A DNA stretch of 64,000 nucleotides from JBHOQS01 sp042408875 (GCA_042408875.1 JBHOQS010000022.1:1-64000), one strand, 5' to 3'; positions 1-8,700 are shown, numbered from the stretch's first letter. A program made the numbers and translations. Notes: generated from the sequence alone by a model not told the origin.

Positions 1-135
1 GTGGTGCCAGGGGACAACATCCAGATGCAGGTGCGGCTCATTCAGCCGGTGGCCCTGGAGGAAGGCTTGCGCTTTGCCATCCGGGAGGGTGGCCGCACTG
101 TCGGCGCTGGCGTCATCACCAAGATCCTCGAGTAG
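1..135 (+). CDS. tuf: Elongation factor Tu, C-terminal end (partial)
   Basis: The reading frame is open from the left edge and encodes the last 44 residues of EF-Tu, the GTPase that delivers aminoacyl-tRNA to the ribosome. The end of domain 3 is recognisable: VVPGDNIQMQV, then GLRFAIREGGRTVGAGVITKI before the stop. The catalytic GTPase domain lies outside the window. Its place directly before rpsJ is the usual end of a str operon leading into S10. Confidence 0.95.
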   Translation: MVPGDNIQMQVRLIQPVALEEGLRFAIREGGRTVGAGVITKILE

Positions 136-274
136 CCGCCCGGACTGGATGCTCGTGTGGTAGTCAGGTGATCTACCGGCAGGCGTGCAGGGTAGCCTTC
201 CGCCGCGACGGGCAGGCAGTGCCCCGCACGCGCTGCCCTCGACAGTCAGGGCAAGAGCTCAGCAAGGAACGGCA

Positions 275-583
275 ATGGCGAGGCAACGCATTCGTATCCG
301 GCTCAAGGCGTTTGACCATCGCATCCTCGACCAGTGCGCGCGGCAGATTGTCGAGACGGCGCAGCGCTCCGGCGCGGGGGTAGTCGGCCCGGTGCCACTC
401 CCGACCGAGGTCCAGAAATTCACGGTGCTGCGCTCGCCGTTCATCGACAAGGACTCCCGCGAACAGTTCGAGATGCGCACGCACAAGCGCCTGATCGATG
501 TCCTGGAGCCGACGTCGAAGACGGTCGACGCGCTGATGCGGCTCAACCTGCCCGCCGGCGTGGACATCGAGATCAAGGCGTAG
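275..583 (+). CDS. rpsJ: 30S ribosomal protein S10
   Basis: A 102-residue protein starting MARQRIRIRLKAF, full length for S10. S10 sits in the 30S head and also acts with NusB in transcription antitermination. The frame is open further upstream, but the ATG at 275 fits S10 homologues and has an AAGGAAC-type ribosome binding site just before it. It is the first gene of the S10 cluster, 139 bases after tuf and 136 bases before rplC. Confidence 0.97.
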   Translation: MARQRIRIRLKAFDHRILDQCARQIVETAQRSGAGVVGPVPLPTEVQKFTVLRSPFIDKDSREQFEMRTHKRLIDVLEPTSKTVDALMRLNLPAGVDIEIKA

Positions 584-616
584 CAAGTCGCAAGAGCATA
601 ACAAGTCGCAAGAGCA
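584..616 (+). repeat. Two-copy direct repeat, 18-bp period
   Basis: CAAGTCGCAAGAGCA occurs at 584-598 and again at 602-616, directly after the rpsJ stop and just upstream of a -10 element. It may be a binding site or a replication-slippage duplication; the sequence does not decide. Confidence 0.8.
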
Positions 617-633
617 CGACAATAAGACAAATT

Positions 634-642
634 TGCTATAAT
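634..642 (+). promoter_or_regulatory. Extended -10 promoter ahead of rplC
   Basis: TGCTATAAT is a perfect extended -10 element (TGn plus TATAAT). No good -35 hexamer is present at 16-18 bases, which is tolerated with an extended -10. Transcription would begin near 649 and give a leader of about 70 bases before rplC. The leader can fold a small GTGCCG/CGGCAC hairpin. It would separate rplC and the rest of the operon from tuf-rpsJ transcription. Confidence 0.6.
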
Positions 643-719
643 ATTCCGTGTGCCGGCGACGCACGGCACGACCGGCATGACCGGACGTAGCGGTCCGCTG
701 CCGGGAGCAGGAGGAGGAG

Positions 720-1364
720 ATGGCCCGACCGGCTGACGGCCTCCTGGGGACCAAACTGGGGATGACGCAGGTGTTCGGCGAAGGCGGTGCCACGATCCCG
801 GTGACGGTTATCCAGGCGGGCCCGTGCTACGTAACACAGATCAAGACGGTTGAGCGCGACGGCTACAATGCCATCCAGCTCGCCTACGGCGAGACGCGCA
901 AGCTGACCCGGCCTGAGCGCGGGCACTTGCGGAAGGCTGGGGTGCCGCCGATGCGCTATCTGCGCGAGTTCCGGGTCAACAACCCGACGGACTACCAGCT
1001 CGGCCAGCAGCTCACCGTGAGCATCTTCCGGCCTGGCGAGAAGGTAGACGTGATCGGGACGTCAAAGGGCAAAGGGTTCGCCGGCGTGGTGAAGCGCCAC
1101 GGCTTTGGCGGCGGCCCGCGCACGCACGGTCAGTCCGACCGCCTGCGCGCGCCCGGCTCGATCGGCTCCGGCACGACGCCAGGCCGCGTGCTGAAGGGCC
1201 TGCGCATGGCCGGCCACATGGGGAACGAGCGCGTGACGATCAAGAACCTGGAGATCGTGCGTGTGGACCCGGAGCGCAACCTGCTGCTAGTGAAAGGCTC
1301 TGTCCCCGGGCACATTAAGGGGCTGGTGATGGTGCGCCGCGTGGTGAGCGAGGAGCAGGTGTAG
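720..1364 (+). CDS. rplC: 50S ribosomal protein L3
   Basis: A 214-residue L3, an early-assembly 23S rRNA-binding protein near the peptidyl transferase centre. The hallmark loop GFGGGPRTHGQSD, the segment modified by glutamine methylation in other bacteria, is present around residues 130-142. The start at 720 follows GGAGGAGGAG, a very strong ribosome binding site. It is followed after 19 bases by rplD. Confidence 0.97.
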   Translation: MARPADGLLGTKLGMTQVFGEGGATIPVTVIQAGPCYVTQIKTVERDGYNAIQLAYGETRKLTRPERGHLRKAGVPPMRYLREFRVNNPTDYQLGQQLTVSIFRPGEKVDVIGTSKGKGFAGVVKRHGFGGGPRTHGQSDRLRAPGSIGSGTTPGRVLKGLRMAGHMGNERVTIKNLEIVRVDPERNLLLVKGSVPGHIKGLVMVRRVVSEEQV

Positions 1365-1383
1365 GCGGCAGGGAGGAGAAGAG

Positions 1384-2016
1384 ATGGCTGAGGTACAGGT
1401 GCGCAATGTCGCCGGGGAGGTGGTGGGCCAGCTCCCCCTGGCCGACAGCCTGTGGGGGATCGAGCCGAACCATGCCGTGCTGCACCAGGCTGTCGTGCGG
1501 CAGCTCGCCAATCGCCGGCAAGGCACGCACGACACGAAGACGCGCGGCGAGGTGAGCGGCGGCGGCTGGAAACCGTGGCGGCAGAAGGGAACTGGCCGCG
1601 CGCGCCAGGGGTCGATCCGTGCGCCCCACTGGAAGGGCGGCGGCGTCGTCTTTGGGCCGCACCCGCGGGATTACCACCAGGATATGCCGCAGAAGATGCG
1701 GCGCCTGGCGTTGAAGAGCGCGCTGGCATCGAAGGCGCGCGATGGCGAGCTGATCGTCGTCGATGAGCTGACGATCGAGCAGCCCAAGACGAAGCTGATG
1801 GTCGAGCTGCTGAAGCGGCTCGGCATCAACGAGAGCGTGTTGATCGGCCTGGCCGCGGATGACCCGCAAGCCGAATGGATCGGCCGCGCGGCCCGCAACA
1901 TCCCGCGCGTCGAGGTCAAGCGTGTCGAGGCCCTGGATGTGTACAGCATTCTCAAGCACAAGTATCTGCTGCTAGGCCGTCGTGCCGTGCAACAGCTCGA
2001 AGGAGCGCTGGCGTAA
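1384..2016 (+). CDS. rplD: 50S ribosomal protein L4
   Basis: A 210-residue L4 with the conserved TRGEVSGGGWKPWRQKGTG loop that reaches into the exit tunnel and meets macrolides. The start follows GGGAGGAGA. In Enterobacteria L4 represses its own operon; I see no equivalent S10 leader here. rplW follows after one base, so the two are probably translationally coupled. Confidence 0.97.
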   Translation: MAEVQVRNVAGEVVGQLPLADSLWGIEPNHAVLHQAVVRQLANRRQGTHDTKTRGEVSGGGWKPWRQKGTGRARQGSIRAPHWKGGGVVFGPHPRDYHQDMPQKMRRLALKSALASKARDGELIVVDELTIEQPKTKLMVELLKRLGINESVLIGLAADDPQAEWIGRAARNIPRVEVKRVEALDVYSILKHKYLLLGRRAVQQLEGALA

Positions 2017-2017
2017 G

Positions 2018-2302
2018 ATGAACGTCTACGACGTGATCCGCCGCCCGCTTATCACAGAGAAGACGACCATGCTGACTGCTCAGCACAATACCTATGCCTT
2101 CGAAGTTGCACGCGAGGCAAATAAGATCGACATTAAGCGGGCGGTCGAGGAGCTTTTCAAGGTCGATGTGGTAAAGGTGAATACGCTGAACGTCCGCGGC
2201 AAGGAGCGCCGGCGTGGCCGCACCGTCGGCCGCACGCCGTCGTGGAAGAAGGCGTATGTCACCGTGGCCGAGGGCCAGAAGATCGATATCTTCGAGCAGT
2301 AG
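2018..2302 (+). CDS. rplW: 50S ribosomal protein L23
   Basis: A 94-residue protein starting MNVYDVIRRPLITEKTT, the standard L23 N terminus. L23 lies at the tunnel exit and docks trigger factor and SRP. The ATG at 2018 is preferred over an in-frame start 36 bases earlier because it matches homologues and lies behind AAGGAGCG within the end of rplD. Confidence 0.96.
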   Translation: MNVYDVIRRPLITEKTTMLTAQHNTYAFEVAREANKIDIKRAVEELFKVDVVKVNTLNVRGKERRRGRTVGRTPSWKKAYVTVAEGQKIDIFEQ

Positions 2303-2419
2303 GGACGCATGCTGGCTAGGCCGAGCGGGAGCCGGGGCGTCCTGCCAGACACTTCTGGAGGCGCTCTAGGCGCACCGAGCCGGCCACCAGACGGGCCGAT
2401 GGAGGACGGGAGTAGAGCC

Positions 2420-3247
2420 GTGGGTATCCGGAAGTACAAGCCGACCACGCCGGGGCGCCGGCACGCCACGGTCAGCGACTTTTCGGAGATCACCAAGACC
2501 GAGCCGGAGAAGTCGCTGACCGAGCCACTGAAGAAGCATGCCGGCCGGAACAATCAGGGGCGGATCACAACGCGCCACCGCGGCGGTGGCCACAAGCGCC
2601 TCTATCGCATTATCGATTTCAAGCGCGAGAAGTTCGGCGTGCCTGGCACGGTGGTGTCAATCGAGTACGACCCCAACCGCTCGGCGCGCATCGCACTGGT
2701 GGTGTACGCTGATGGCGAGAAGCGCTACATCCTGGCGCCGCTGGGGCTCAAGGTGGGCGACAAGATCATGTCGGGGCCGAACGCTGAGATCCGGCCCGGG
2801 AACGCCCTGCCGCTGGCGAACATTCCGGTGGGCACGACGATTCATAACATCGAGCTCCACCCGGGCAAGGGTGGCCAGCTCGTCCGCTCGGCCGGCGCCG
2901 CCGCGCAGTTGATGGCCAAGGAAGGCCTGTATGTGCAGGTGCGCATGCCCTCGGGCGAGCAGCGGCGGATCCTGGCTACGTGCATGGCCACGATCGGCCA
3001 GGTCGGTAATCTGGATCACGCCAACATCTCGCTGGGCAAGGCGGGTCGGGCGCGCCATCTGGGTCGGCGTCCGGCGGTGCGTGGCTCGGCGATGACGCCG
3101 CGCGACCATCCGCATGGTGGTGGCGAGGGCAAGGCGCCGATTGGCCTGCCGGGGCCGAAGACGCCGTGGGGTAAGCCTGCGCTAGGCTATCGCACGCGGC
3201 GGAACAAAAAGACGGACAAGTTCATCGTGCGTCGGCGCACGAAGTAG
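2420..3247 (+). CDS. rplB: 50S ribosomal protein L2
   Basis: A 275-residue L2, required for subunit association and peptidyl transferase centre assembly. The conserved GGGRNN-type N-terminal region is replaced by KHAGRNNQGRITTRHRGGGH, and the C-terminal signature DHPHGGGEGKAPIG is intact. The frame is open from 2309, but the family begins with VGIRKYKPTTPGRR, so the GTG at 2420 behind GGAGGA (2401-2406) is chosen; an ATG at 2399 is a less likely alternative. Confidence 0.96.
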   Translation: MGIRKYKPTTPGRRHATVSDFSEITKTEPEKSLTEPLKKHAGRNNQGRITTRHRGGGHKRLYRIIDFKREKFGVPGTVVSIEYDPNRSARIALVVYADGEKRYILAPLGLKVGDKIMSGPNAEIRPGNALPLANIPVGTTIHNIELHPGKGGQLVRSAGAAAQLMAKEGLYVQVRMPSGEQRRILATCMATIGQVGNLDHANISLGKAGRARHLGRRPAVRGSAMTPRDHPHGGGEGKAPIGLPGPKTPWGKPALGYRTRRNKKTDKFIVRRRTK

Positions 3248-3337
3248 GTAGAAACCGCCCCGGTCTCTCTGAGCGGAGAGCCGTGCGCCGGCGAGCCGAC
3301 CGGAGCAACGGTGGGGTGAGGCGACGAGGGAACGGCA

Positions 3338-3616
3338 ATGTCTCGGTCAGTGAAGAAGGGCCCGTACATCGATCCGAAGCTGCTGGCCCGCATCCAGGAG
3401 ATGAACCGCCGCGGCGAGAAGCGGGTGATCAAAACGTGGTCCCGCGACTCGACCGTGTTCCCAGATATGGTCGGACACACTATTGCAGTGCACGACGGAC
3501 GACGGCACGTGCCGATCTATATCACAGAAAACATGGTCGGCCATAAGCTGGGTGAGTTCGCGCCAACGCGCACTTTCCGCGGGCACGTGAAGGCCGAGCG
3601 CACGACGCGCCGCTGA
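3338..3616 (+). CDS. rpsS: 30S ribosomal protein S19
   Basis: A 92-residue S19 (MSRSVKKGPYIDPKLL), a 30S head protein that contacts S13 and the A-site region. The conserved SRDSTVFPDMVGHTIAVHDG core is intact and the length is normal. A 90-base spacer separates it from rplB. Confidence 0.97.
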   Translation: MSRSVKKGPYIDPKLLARIQEMNRRGEKRVIKTWSRDSTVFPDMVGHTIAVHDGRRHVPIYITENMVGHKLGEFAPTRTFRGHVKAERTTRR

Positions 3617-3703
3617 GAGCCAGCGAGGCGCAGTGAGGACCAAGGACGCATCCCGCACGTCCTGTGCCCGGCCAGGGTGCGGGGAGCTAGGGGTAAAGCA
3701 AAG

Positions 3704-4045
3704 ATGGAAGTACGCGCAGTTGCACGCTATCTGCACGTGTCGCCGCAGAAGGCCCGCCTGGTGGTGGACACGGTGCGCGGCAAGCCGGTGAAGGAGGCGC
3801 TGGCCATCCTGCGGTTCTTGCCGCAGAAGTCGGCCCGCCTGGTGTGGAAGGTCGTCAAGTCGGCGGCGGCGAACGCAGAGAATAACTACGCAATGGATCC
3901 GGACGAGCTCTACATCAAGCGGATTTACGTAGATAACGGCCCGATGTACAAGCGGGCTCGCGCGCGGGCGCGCGGCATGCGTAGCCCGATCCTGAAGCGC
4001 ACCAGCCACGTCACCGTGGTCGTCGAAGAGAAGGGAGCGAAGTAA
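3704..4045 (+). CDS. rplV: 50S ribosomal protein L22
   Basis: A 113-residue L22 starting MEVRAVARYLHVSPQKARLV. L22 lines the exit tunnel through a beta-hairpin, visible here as the YKRARARARGMRSPILKRTSH region near the C terminus. The frame opens 27 bases earlier, but the ATG at 3704 matches the family. Confidence 0.96.
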   Translation: MEVRAVARYLHVSPQKARLVVDTVRGKPVKEALAILRFLPQKSARLVWKVVKSAAANAENNYAMDPDELYIKRIYVDNGPMYKRARARARGMRSPILKRTSHVTVVVEEKGAK

Positions 4046-4047
4046 CC

Positions 4048-4827
4048 GTGGGACATAAAGTACACCCGGTGGGCTTCCGGCTGGGCGTGATCCGCACGTG
4101 GGATGCCCGCTGGTACGCCAACAATCGCGATTACCCGCGCCTGCTGGCCGAAGACCTCGATATCCGCGCCATGCTGCGTCAGCGGCTGGCCAACGCGTCG
4201 GTCTCGCGCATCGAGATCGAGCGTACAGTGAACCAGGTCTCGGTCACGATCCACACGGCGAAGCCGGGGATCGTGATTGGGAAGGGCGGGCAAGCGGTGG
4301 AGGAGCTGCGCAAGGCGCTCGAGCAGATGACTGGCAAGCGCGTGCGGCTCAACATCGTCGAGATTACCCGCCCGGAGCTGGATGCGACGCTCGTGGCGCG
4401 CAGCATCGCCGAGCAGCTCGAGAAGCGCGTGGCCTTCCGCCGCGCCATGCGCCAGGCGGTGCAGCGGGCCATGCGCCTGGGCGCCCGCGGCATCAAGGTG
4501 GTCGTCGGCGGGCGGCTGGGTGGCGCCGAGATGGCGCGCCGTGAGAAGGACGGGGACGGCAAGGTGCCGCTCCAGACGCTGCGCGCCGACATCGACTATG
4601 GTCAGGCAGAGGCGCTGACCACCTACGGCCGCATCGGCGTGAAGGTGTGGATCTATAAGGGCGACGTGCTGCCGGATGGCACTCGCGAGCAGGCGGCTCC
4701 GCCGCGCGAGCGCGTGGCGCGCCAGCTGCCCGAGCCACGCGAAGGCAGGGAGCGCCGCCGCGGCGGTAGAGGCGGTGGCAGCCGCGGCGCACGCGCCGCA
4801 GCCACCACAGCCGAGACGACTGCGTAG
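4048..4827 (+). CDS. rpsC: 30S ribosomal protein S3 with long basic tail
   Basis: A 259-residue S3 beginning with GTG (MGHKVHPVGFRLG), two bases after rplV. S3 helps form the mRNA entry channel. The KH-domain loop GIVIGKGGQAVEELRKAL is intact. The final 45 residues or so are an Arg/Gly-rich low-complexity tail (GRERRRGGRGGGSRG), longer than in E. coli S3. Confidence 0.97.
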   Translation: MGHKVHPVGFRLGVIRTWDARWYANNRDYPRLLAEDLDIRAMLRQRLANASVSRIEIERTVNQVSVTIHTAKPGIVIGKGGQAVEELRKALEQMTGKRVRLNIVEITRPELDATLVARSIAEQLEKRVAFRRAMRQAVQRAMRLGARGIKVVVGGRLGGAEMARREKDGDGKVPLQTLRADIDYGQAEALTTYGRIGVKVWIYKGDVLPDGTREQAAPPRERVARQLPEPREGRERRRGGRGGGSRGARAAATTAETTA

Positions 4828-4882
4828 GAGACGACGTCGCGCCGGAGCCCTCTGCCTCCGGCGCCGGATGGGAGCGTGGACG

Positions 4883-5371
4883 ATGTTAATGCCAAAGCGG
4901 GTGCGCTTTCGCAAGCAGCACCGTGGCCGAATGAAGGGCGAGGCGCACCGCGGGACGACCGTCGCCTTCGGCGACTTCGGGCTCCAGGCACTGGAGCCGT
5001 GCTGGCTCGATAGCCGGCAGATCGAGGCGGCCCGCCGCGCCATGACCCACCACGTCCGTCGCGGCGGCCAGGTGTGGATCCGCATCTTCCCAGATAAGTC
5101 CGTCACGGCCAAGCCGGCGGAGACCCGCATGGGCTCCGGCAAGGGAGCACCCGACCACTGGGTCGCGGTGATCAAGCCCGGCCGGATCCTGTTCGAGCTC
5201 GGCGGCGTGCGTGAGGAGGTGGCGCTGGAGGCGTTGCGGCTGGCCTCGTACAAGCTGCCGATCAGGACCCGCATCGTCCGGCGCGCCGCGGTCGTGACAC
5301 CGGAGGCCGCTGGCGCCGGTGCGGAGGAACAGGCTCCGGCCGCCGAGACTGTGGAGGTGAGCGGTGCCTAG
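4883..5371 (+). CDS. rplP: 50S ribosomal protein L16 with C-terminal extension
   Basis: A 162-residue L16 starting MLMPKRVRFRKQHRGRMKG. L16 organises the A-site and P-site tRNA elbow region of the 50S. The core ends near residue 139; about 23 Ala/Glu/Val-rich residues follow, beyond the usual 137-140. The ATG at 4883 behind GGAGCG is chosen by homology although the frame is open much further upstream. The 3' end overlaps rpmC by 8 bases. Confidence 0.95.
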   Translation: MLMPKRVRFRKQHRGRMKGEAHRGTTVAFGDFGLQALEPCWLDSRQIEAARRAMTHHVRRGGQVWIRIFPDKSVTAKPAETRMGSGKGAPDHWVAVIKPGRILFELGGVREEVALEALRLASYKLPIRTRIVRRAAVVTPEAAGAGAEEQAPAAETVEVSGA

Positions 5372-5573
5372 CGCGAAAGCACAGGAGCTGCGAAACCTGT
5401 CCGTTGCCGAGCTCCGGCAGCGCATCGAAGAGGCGCGGCGCGAGCTGTTCAACCTGCGCCTGCAGCTCGCCATGCGCCAGCTTGAGAACTACAAACGCAT
5501 CAAAGAGGTACGCCATGACATCGCCCGCATGCTGACGATTTTGACGGAGAAGCAGCGGCAGGGCGAGGCGTAG
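5364..5573 (+). CDS. rpmC: 50S ribosomal protein L29
   Basis: A 69-residue L29, helical throughout (LRNLSVAELRQRIEEARREL), located at the tunnel exit beside L23. It starts with GTG inside the end of rplP, behind GGAGGTGA at 5354-5361, so translation is likely coupled to rplP. Confidence 0.95.
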   Translation: MPSAKAQELRNLSVAELRQRIEEARRELFNLRLQLAMRQLENYKRIKEVRHDIARMLTILTEKQRQGEA

Positions 5574-5591
5574 TTAGGGAGCGGAAGTCCG

Positions 5592-5972
5592 ATGGAAGCG
5601 ACATCTCCCTCAGCCGGCACCGAGCAGCGCTCCAAGCGCAAGCAGCTCGTCGGCTGGGTGGTGAGCAACAAAATGGACAAGACAATTACCGTCGATGTGG
5701 AGCGGCTCCGGCGGCATCCGCGGTACAAGCGGGTGGTGCGCGTGCGCAAGAAGTTCTACGCGCACGACCCGTTCAACCTCTGCCAGGTCGGCGATCTGGT
5801 GCGGATCGAGGAGAGCCGTCCGCTGTCGCGCCTGAAGCGCTGGCGCCTGGTCGAGATCATCAGCCGCGCCGGCGAGGCGGCAGCCCAAGCTCCCGCGCCC
5901 ACTGAGCTGCCAGCCACACCTGCGGCAGAGCCGACCGCCGAGCTTGCCCCGGAAAGTGAGGCGGAGCGATGA
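5592..5972 (+). CDS. rpsQ: 30S ribosomal protein S17 with N- and C-terminal extensions
   Basis: A 126-residue S17, against about 85 in most bacteria. The OB-fold core runs from KRKQLVGWVVSNKMDKTITV to the SRLKRWRLVEII segment. About 14 residues precede it and about 33 Ala/Pro/Glu-rich residues follow. Its last four bases overlap the rplN start (ATGA). Confidence 0.95.
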   Translation: MEATSPSAGTEQRSKRKQLVGWVVSNKMDKTITVDVERLRRHPRYKRVVRVRKKFYAHDPFNLCQVGDLVRIEESRPLSRLKRWRLVEIISRAGEAAAQAPAPTELPATPAAEPTAELAPESEAER

Positions 5973-6337
5973 TCCAGCCGGGCACGCGCCTGCGTGTGGC
6001 GGACAACACAGGCGCGAAAGAGATTATGTGTATCCGCGTGATGGTGGGCTCCAATAAGCGCTATGGCGAGGTTGGGGACATCATCATGGCCTCTGTAAAG
6101 GAGGCGAACCCGGGCGGCGTGGTTAAGAAGGGCGAGGTCGTCCGGGCGGTGATCGTTCGGGTGGCGAAAGAGTATCCGCGGCCCGACGGCTCACGCATCC
6201 GCTTCGACGATAACGCGGCCGTGATCCTGACCCCGCAGAACAGCCCGCGTGGCACGCGTATCTTCGGGCCGGTCGCGCGGGAGCTGCGCGAGAAGAACTT
6301 CATGCGCATCGTCTCGCTGGCGCCGGAGGTGCTCTAA
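5969..6337 (+). CDS. rplN: 50S ribosomal protein L14
   Basis: A 122-residue L14, normal length, starting MIQPGTRLRVADNTGAKE. L14 forms inter-subunit bridges and is the docking site of the silencing factor RsfS. The GSRIRFDDNAAVIL signature is present. It overlaps rpsQ by four bases and rplX follows after three. Confidence 0.97.
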   Translation: MIQPGTRLRVADNTGAKEIMCIRVMVGSNKRYGEVGDIIMASVKEANPGGVVKKGEVVRAVIVRVAKEYPRPDGSRIRFDDNAAVILTPQNSPRGTRIFGPVARELREKNFMRIVSLAPEVL

Positions 6338-6340
6338 ACG

Positions 6341-6700
6341 ATGCTGCGAAAGACGCAGAAGAGGTTTCACGTACGGACCGGCGATCTGGTCATGGTGATC
6401 GCCGGCAAAGACCGCGGGAAGACCGGCCGGATCACGCGGGTGGTCACGGAGAAGGACCGGGTGGTTGTCGAAGGCGTCAACATCGTCAAGCGCCACCTGA
6501 AGCGCCGGCCCAACCGGCCTGGAGGCATCGTGGAGATGCCGGCGCCGATCCATGTCTCGAATGTGATGCTCGTCTGTCCGAACTGCGAGCAGCCGGCGCG
6601 AACAGGCCACCGCTTCCTGGCGGACGGCACCAAGGTGCGCTACTGCAAGAAGTGCAACGAAGTCATCCGCCCGCCGGAAACCGGCCGGCGCACCGCATAG
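6341..6700 (+). CDS. rplX: 50S ribosomal protein L24, zinc-ribbon form
   Basis: A 119-residue L24, an assembly initiator with a KOW motif (GDLVMVIAGKDRGKTGRI). The C-terminal half carries four cysteines, C79, C82, C102 and C105 (CPNC and CKKC), the zinc-binding variant common in Gram-positive bacteria and Chloroflexota. Confidence 0.96.
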   Translation: MLRKTQKRFHVRTGDLVMVIAGKDRGKTGRITRVVTEKDRVVVEGVNIVKRHLKRRPNRPGGIVEMPAPIHVSNVMLVCPNCEQPARTGHRFLADGTKVRYCKKCNEVIRPPETGRRTA

Positions 6701-6714
6701 GGTGAAGCACAGCG

Positions 6715-7275
6715 ATGGCTCAAGTACAACCAGCACAGCGGTTGCGCGATCGCTATCTGCATGAGATACGCCCGCAACTGCTCCGAGAGTTCAACTATCC
6801 GAATATCATGGCCGTGCCGAAGGTCGAGAAGGTCGTGCTCAACATCGGCCTGGGCGAGGCGGTACAAAACCCGCGCGCGCTCGAGGCGGCCGTACGCGAC
6901 CTGACCCTGATCAGCGGGCAGAAGCCGGTGGTCACGCGGGCGAAGCGCTCGATCGCCGGATTCCGCCTGCGCAAGGGCATGCCGATCGGCGTGATGGTCA
7001 CGCTGCGCGGGCAGCGCATGTACGACTTCCTGGAGAAGCTCATGGCGGTCGTGCTGCCACGCATCCGTGACTTCAACGGCCTGTCGCCGAATTCATTCGA
7101 TGGGCACGGCAATTACAGTCTGGGACTGCGCGAGCAGCTCGTCTTTCCGGAGGTCGAGTACGATCAGATCGACAAGCTGCGCGGCCTGGAGGTGAGCATC
7201 GTCACCACGGCGAAGACGGACGAGGAGGGCCGCCGGCTGCTCGAGCTGATGGGTATGCCCTTCCGGGCCGCGTAA
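6715..7275 (+). CDS. rplE: 50S ribosomal protein L5
   Basis: A 186-residue L5, part of the central protuberance with 5S rRNA. The conserved KVVLNIGLGEAVQNP and KRSIAGFRLRKGMPIG segments are present. Length is standard. An AAGGAGG after its stop serves rpsZ. Confidence 0.97.
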   Translation: MAQVQPAQRLRDRYLHEIRPQLLREFNYPNIMAVPKVEKVVLNIGLGEAVQNPRALEAAVRDLTLISGQKPVVTRAKRSIAGFRLRKGMPIGVMVTLRGQRMYDFLEKLMAVVLPRIRDFNGLSPNSFDGHGNYSLGLREQLVFPEVEYDQIDKLRGLEVSIVTTAKTDEEGRRLLELMGMPFRAA

Positions 7276-7285
7276 GGAGGCATCC

Positions 7286-7471
7286 TTGGCCAAGAAAGCG
7301 AAGATCGAAAAGTGGAAGCGCCCCCCGAAGTATCGGGTGCAGTTCCATAACCGTTGCCGGCTGTGTGGTCGCCCGCGCGCCTATATGCGGAAGTTCGGGC
7401 TCTGCCGCATCTGCTTCCGTACTCTGGCGCTCCGGGGCGAGCTGCCAGGCGTGACCAAGTCGAGCTGGTGA
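7286..7471 (+). CDS. rpsZ: 30S ribosomal protein S14 type Z (zinc form)
   Basis: A 61-residue S14 of the short zinc-binding class, with C24, C27, C40 and C43 forming the CRLC/CRIC ribbon. It starts with TTG at 7286 behind AAGGAGG (7274-7280), the only start that gives the family N terminus MAKKAKIEKWKRPPKY. There is no sign here of a zinc-free paralogue. Confidence 0.95.
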   Translation: MAKKAKIEKWKRPPKYRVQFHNRCRLCGRPRAYMRKFGLCRICFRTLALRGELPGVTKSSW

Positions 7472-7577
7472 CGAGGACCGAGGCGCAGTCTGCCCTGGGA
7501 ACGGTCGTCCGCTGCACGCCGGTCCACAGGCCGGTGCTCTGGCGCCTCCGTTCCAGGCTGTGAAGGAGTTCGTGGCA

Positions 7578-7976
7578 ATGAGTGTTTCCGATCCTGTGGC
7601 AGACATGCTGACCCGACTGCGGAACGCATCCACCGCCCGGCACGCGCATGTCCTGGTGCCGGCCTCCCGCTTCAAGCTCGGCATCGCCAAGATCCTGAAG
7701 CAGGAGGGCTACATCAAGGACTATGAGCTTATCAAGGATGGGCCACAGGGGACGATCAAGATCTGGCTCAAGTACACCGACAAGAAGCAGCCGGTGCTGA
7801 CCGGCCTGAAGCGGGTGAGCAAGCCGGGGCTGCGCGTGTACACCCGCCGGACGGAGATCCCGCGGGTGATGGGGGGCCTGGGCACTGTCATCCTGTCTAC
7901 CCCACAGGGCCTGATGACCGGCCGTGAGGCCTGGAAGCAGGGCCTGGGCGGCGAGGTGGTCTGCTACGTCTGGTGA
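7578..7976 (+). CDS. rpsH: 30S ribosomal protein S8
   Basis: A 132-residue S8 beginning MSVSDPVADMLTRLRNA. S8 binds helix 21 of 16S rRNA and is the usual spc operon regulator. The ATG at 7578 is preferred over the GTG at 7560 because it gives normal length and follows AAGGAG at 7563-7568. A spacer of 106 bases separates it from rpsZ. Confidence 0.96.
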   Translation: MSVSDPVADMLTRLRNASTARHAHVLVPASRFKLGIAKILKQEGYIKDYELIKDGPQGTIKIWLKYTDKKQPVLTGLKRVSKPGLRVYTRRTEIPRVMGGLGTVILSTPQGLMTGREAWKQGLGGEVVCYVW

Positions 7977-8066
7977 TGGTGTCTGGCGATGGTGCAGGAA
8001 CACAGAATCCACACCAGGACCAGACGCCAAGAGCAGGCACACGCCGAGACAGGAGGAGGATGAAGC

Positions 8067-8624
8067 ATGTCACGCATTGGGCGCCTTCCGATCCCCCTGC
8101 CGCCGGGGGTAAAAGTCGAGATTACTGGCCAGCATATCGTCGTGCAAGGGCCAAAAGGGACGCTGGAACGCGATATTCACCCGCGCATTCGCGTTGAGCA
8201 GCAGGATGGCCAGCTCGTGGTGAAGCGACGGTCCGATGACCGGGAGGATAAGGCACTGCACGGCCTGACGCGCGCGCTCGTCGCGAATATGGTGACCGGG
8301 GTGACGCAGGGGTTTAGCAAAGGCATCGAGATTTCCGGCGTGGGTCTGCGCGCGAACAAGGTCGGCGAGAAGCTGGTGATGCAGCTTGGCTTCTCTCACC
8401 CAGTGGAGATGGTGCCCCCGCCTGGGATCACGTTCCAGCTCGAGGGGCCACAGCGCGTGCTGGTGCAGGGCATTGACAAGGAGTTGGTTGGCCAGGTGGC
8501 GGCCACGATCCGCGCCATCCGGCCCATTTCCCCATACGGCAATCCACCGAAGGGCCTGTTCTATGTAGGCGAGCGGGTGCGTCGCAAGGCTGGCAAGGCT
8601 GCAGGCAAGGGCGGCAAGAAGTAA
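8067..8624 (+). CDS. rplF: 50S ribosomal protein L6
   Basis: A 185-residue L6 (MSRIGRLPIPLPPGVKVEI) with the C-terminal RPISPYGNPPKGLFYVGE signature near the sarcin-ricin loop. The start follows GGAGGAGG. Length is slightly above the usual 175-180 because of a short Gly/Lys tail. Confidence 0.97.
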   Translation: MSRIGRLPIPLPPGVKVEITGQHIVVQGPKGTLERDIHPRIRVEQQDGQLVVKRRSDDREDKALHGLTRALVANMVTGVTQGFSKGIEISGVGLRANKVGEKLVMQLGFSHPVEMVPPPGITFQLEGPQRVLVQGIDKELVGQVAATIRAIRPISPYGNPPKGLFYVGERVRRKAGKAAGKGGKK

Positions 8625-8700
8625 GATGCGGAGCCGGCCTGCAGGTGCCTGGCCGGCGACGGCGGCCGCAAGCCCGCTGGAGGGGATGAGAGAGTAGACT

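Noticed and set aside
173..793. Long minus-strand frames opposite the ribosomal genes.
   Set aside because: They are shadows caused by GC-rich codon use on the + strand, with no family resemblance or start signals.
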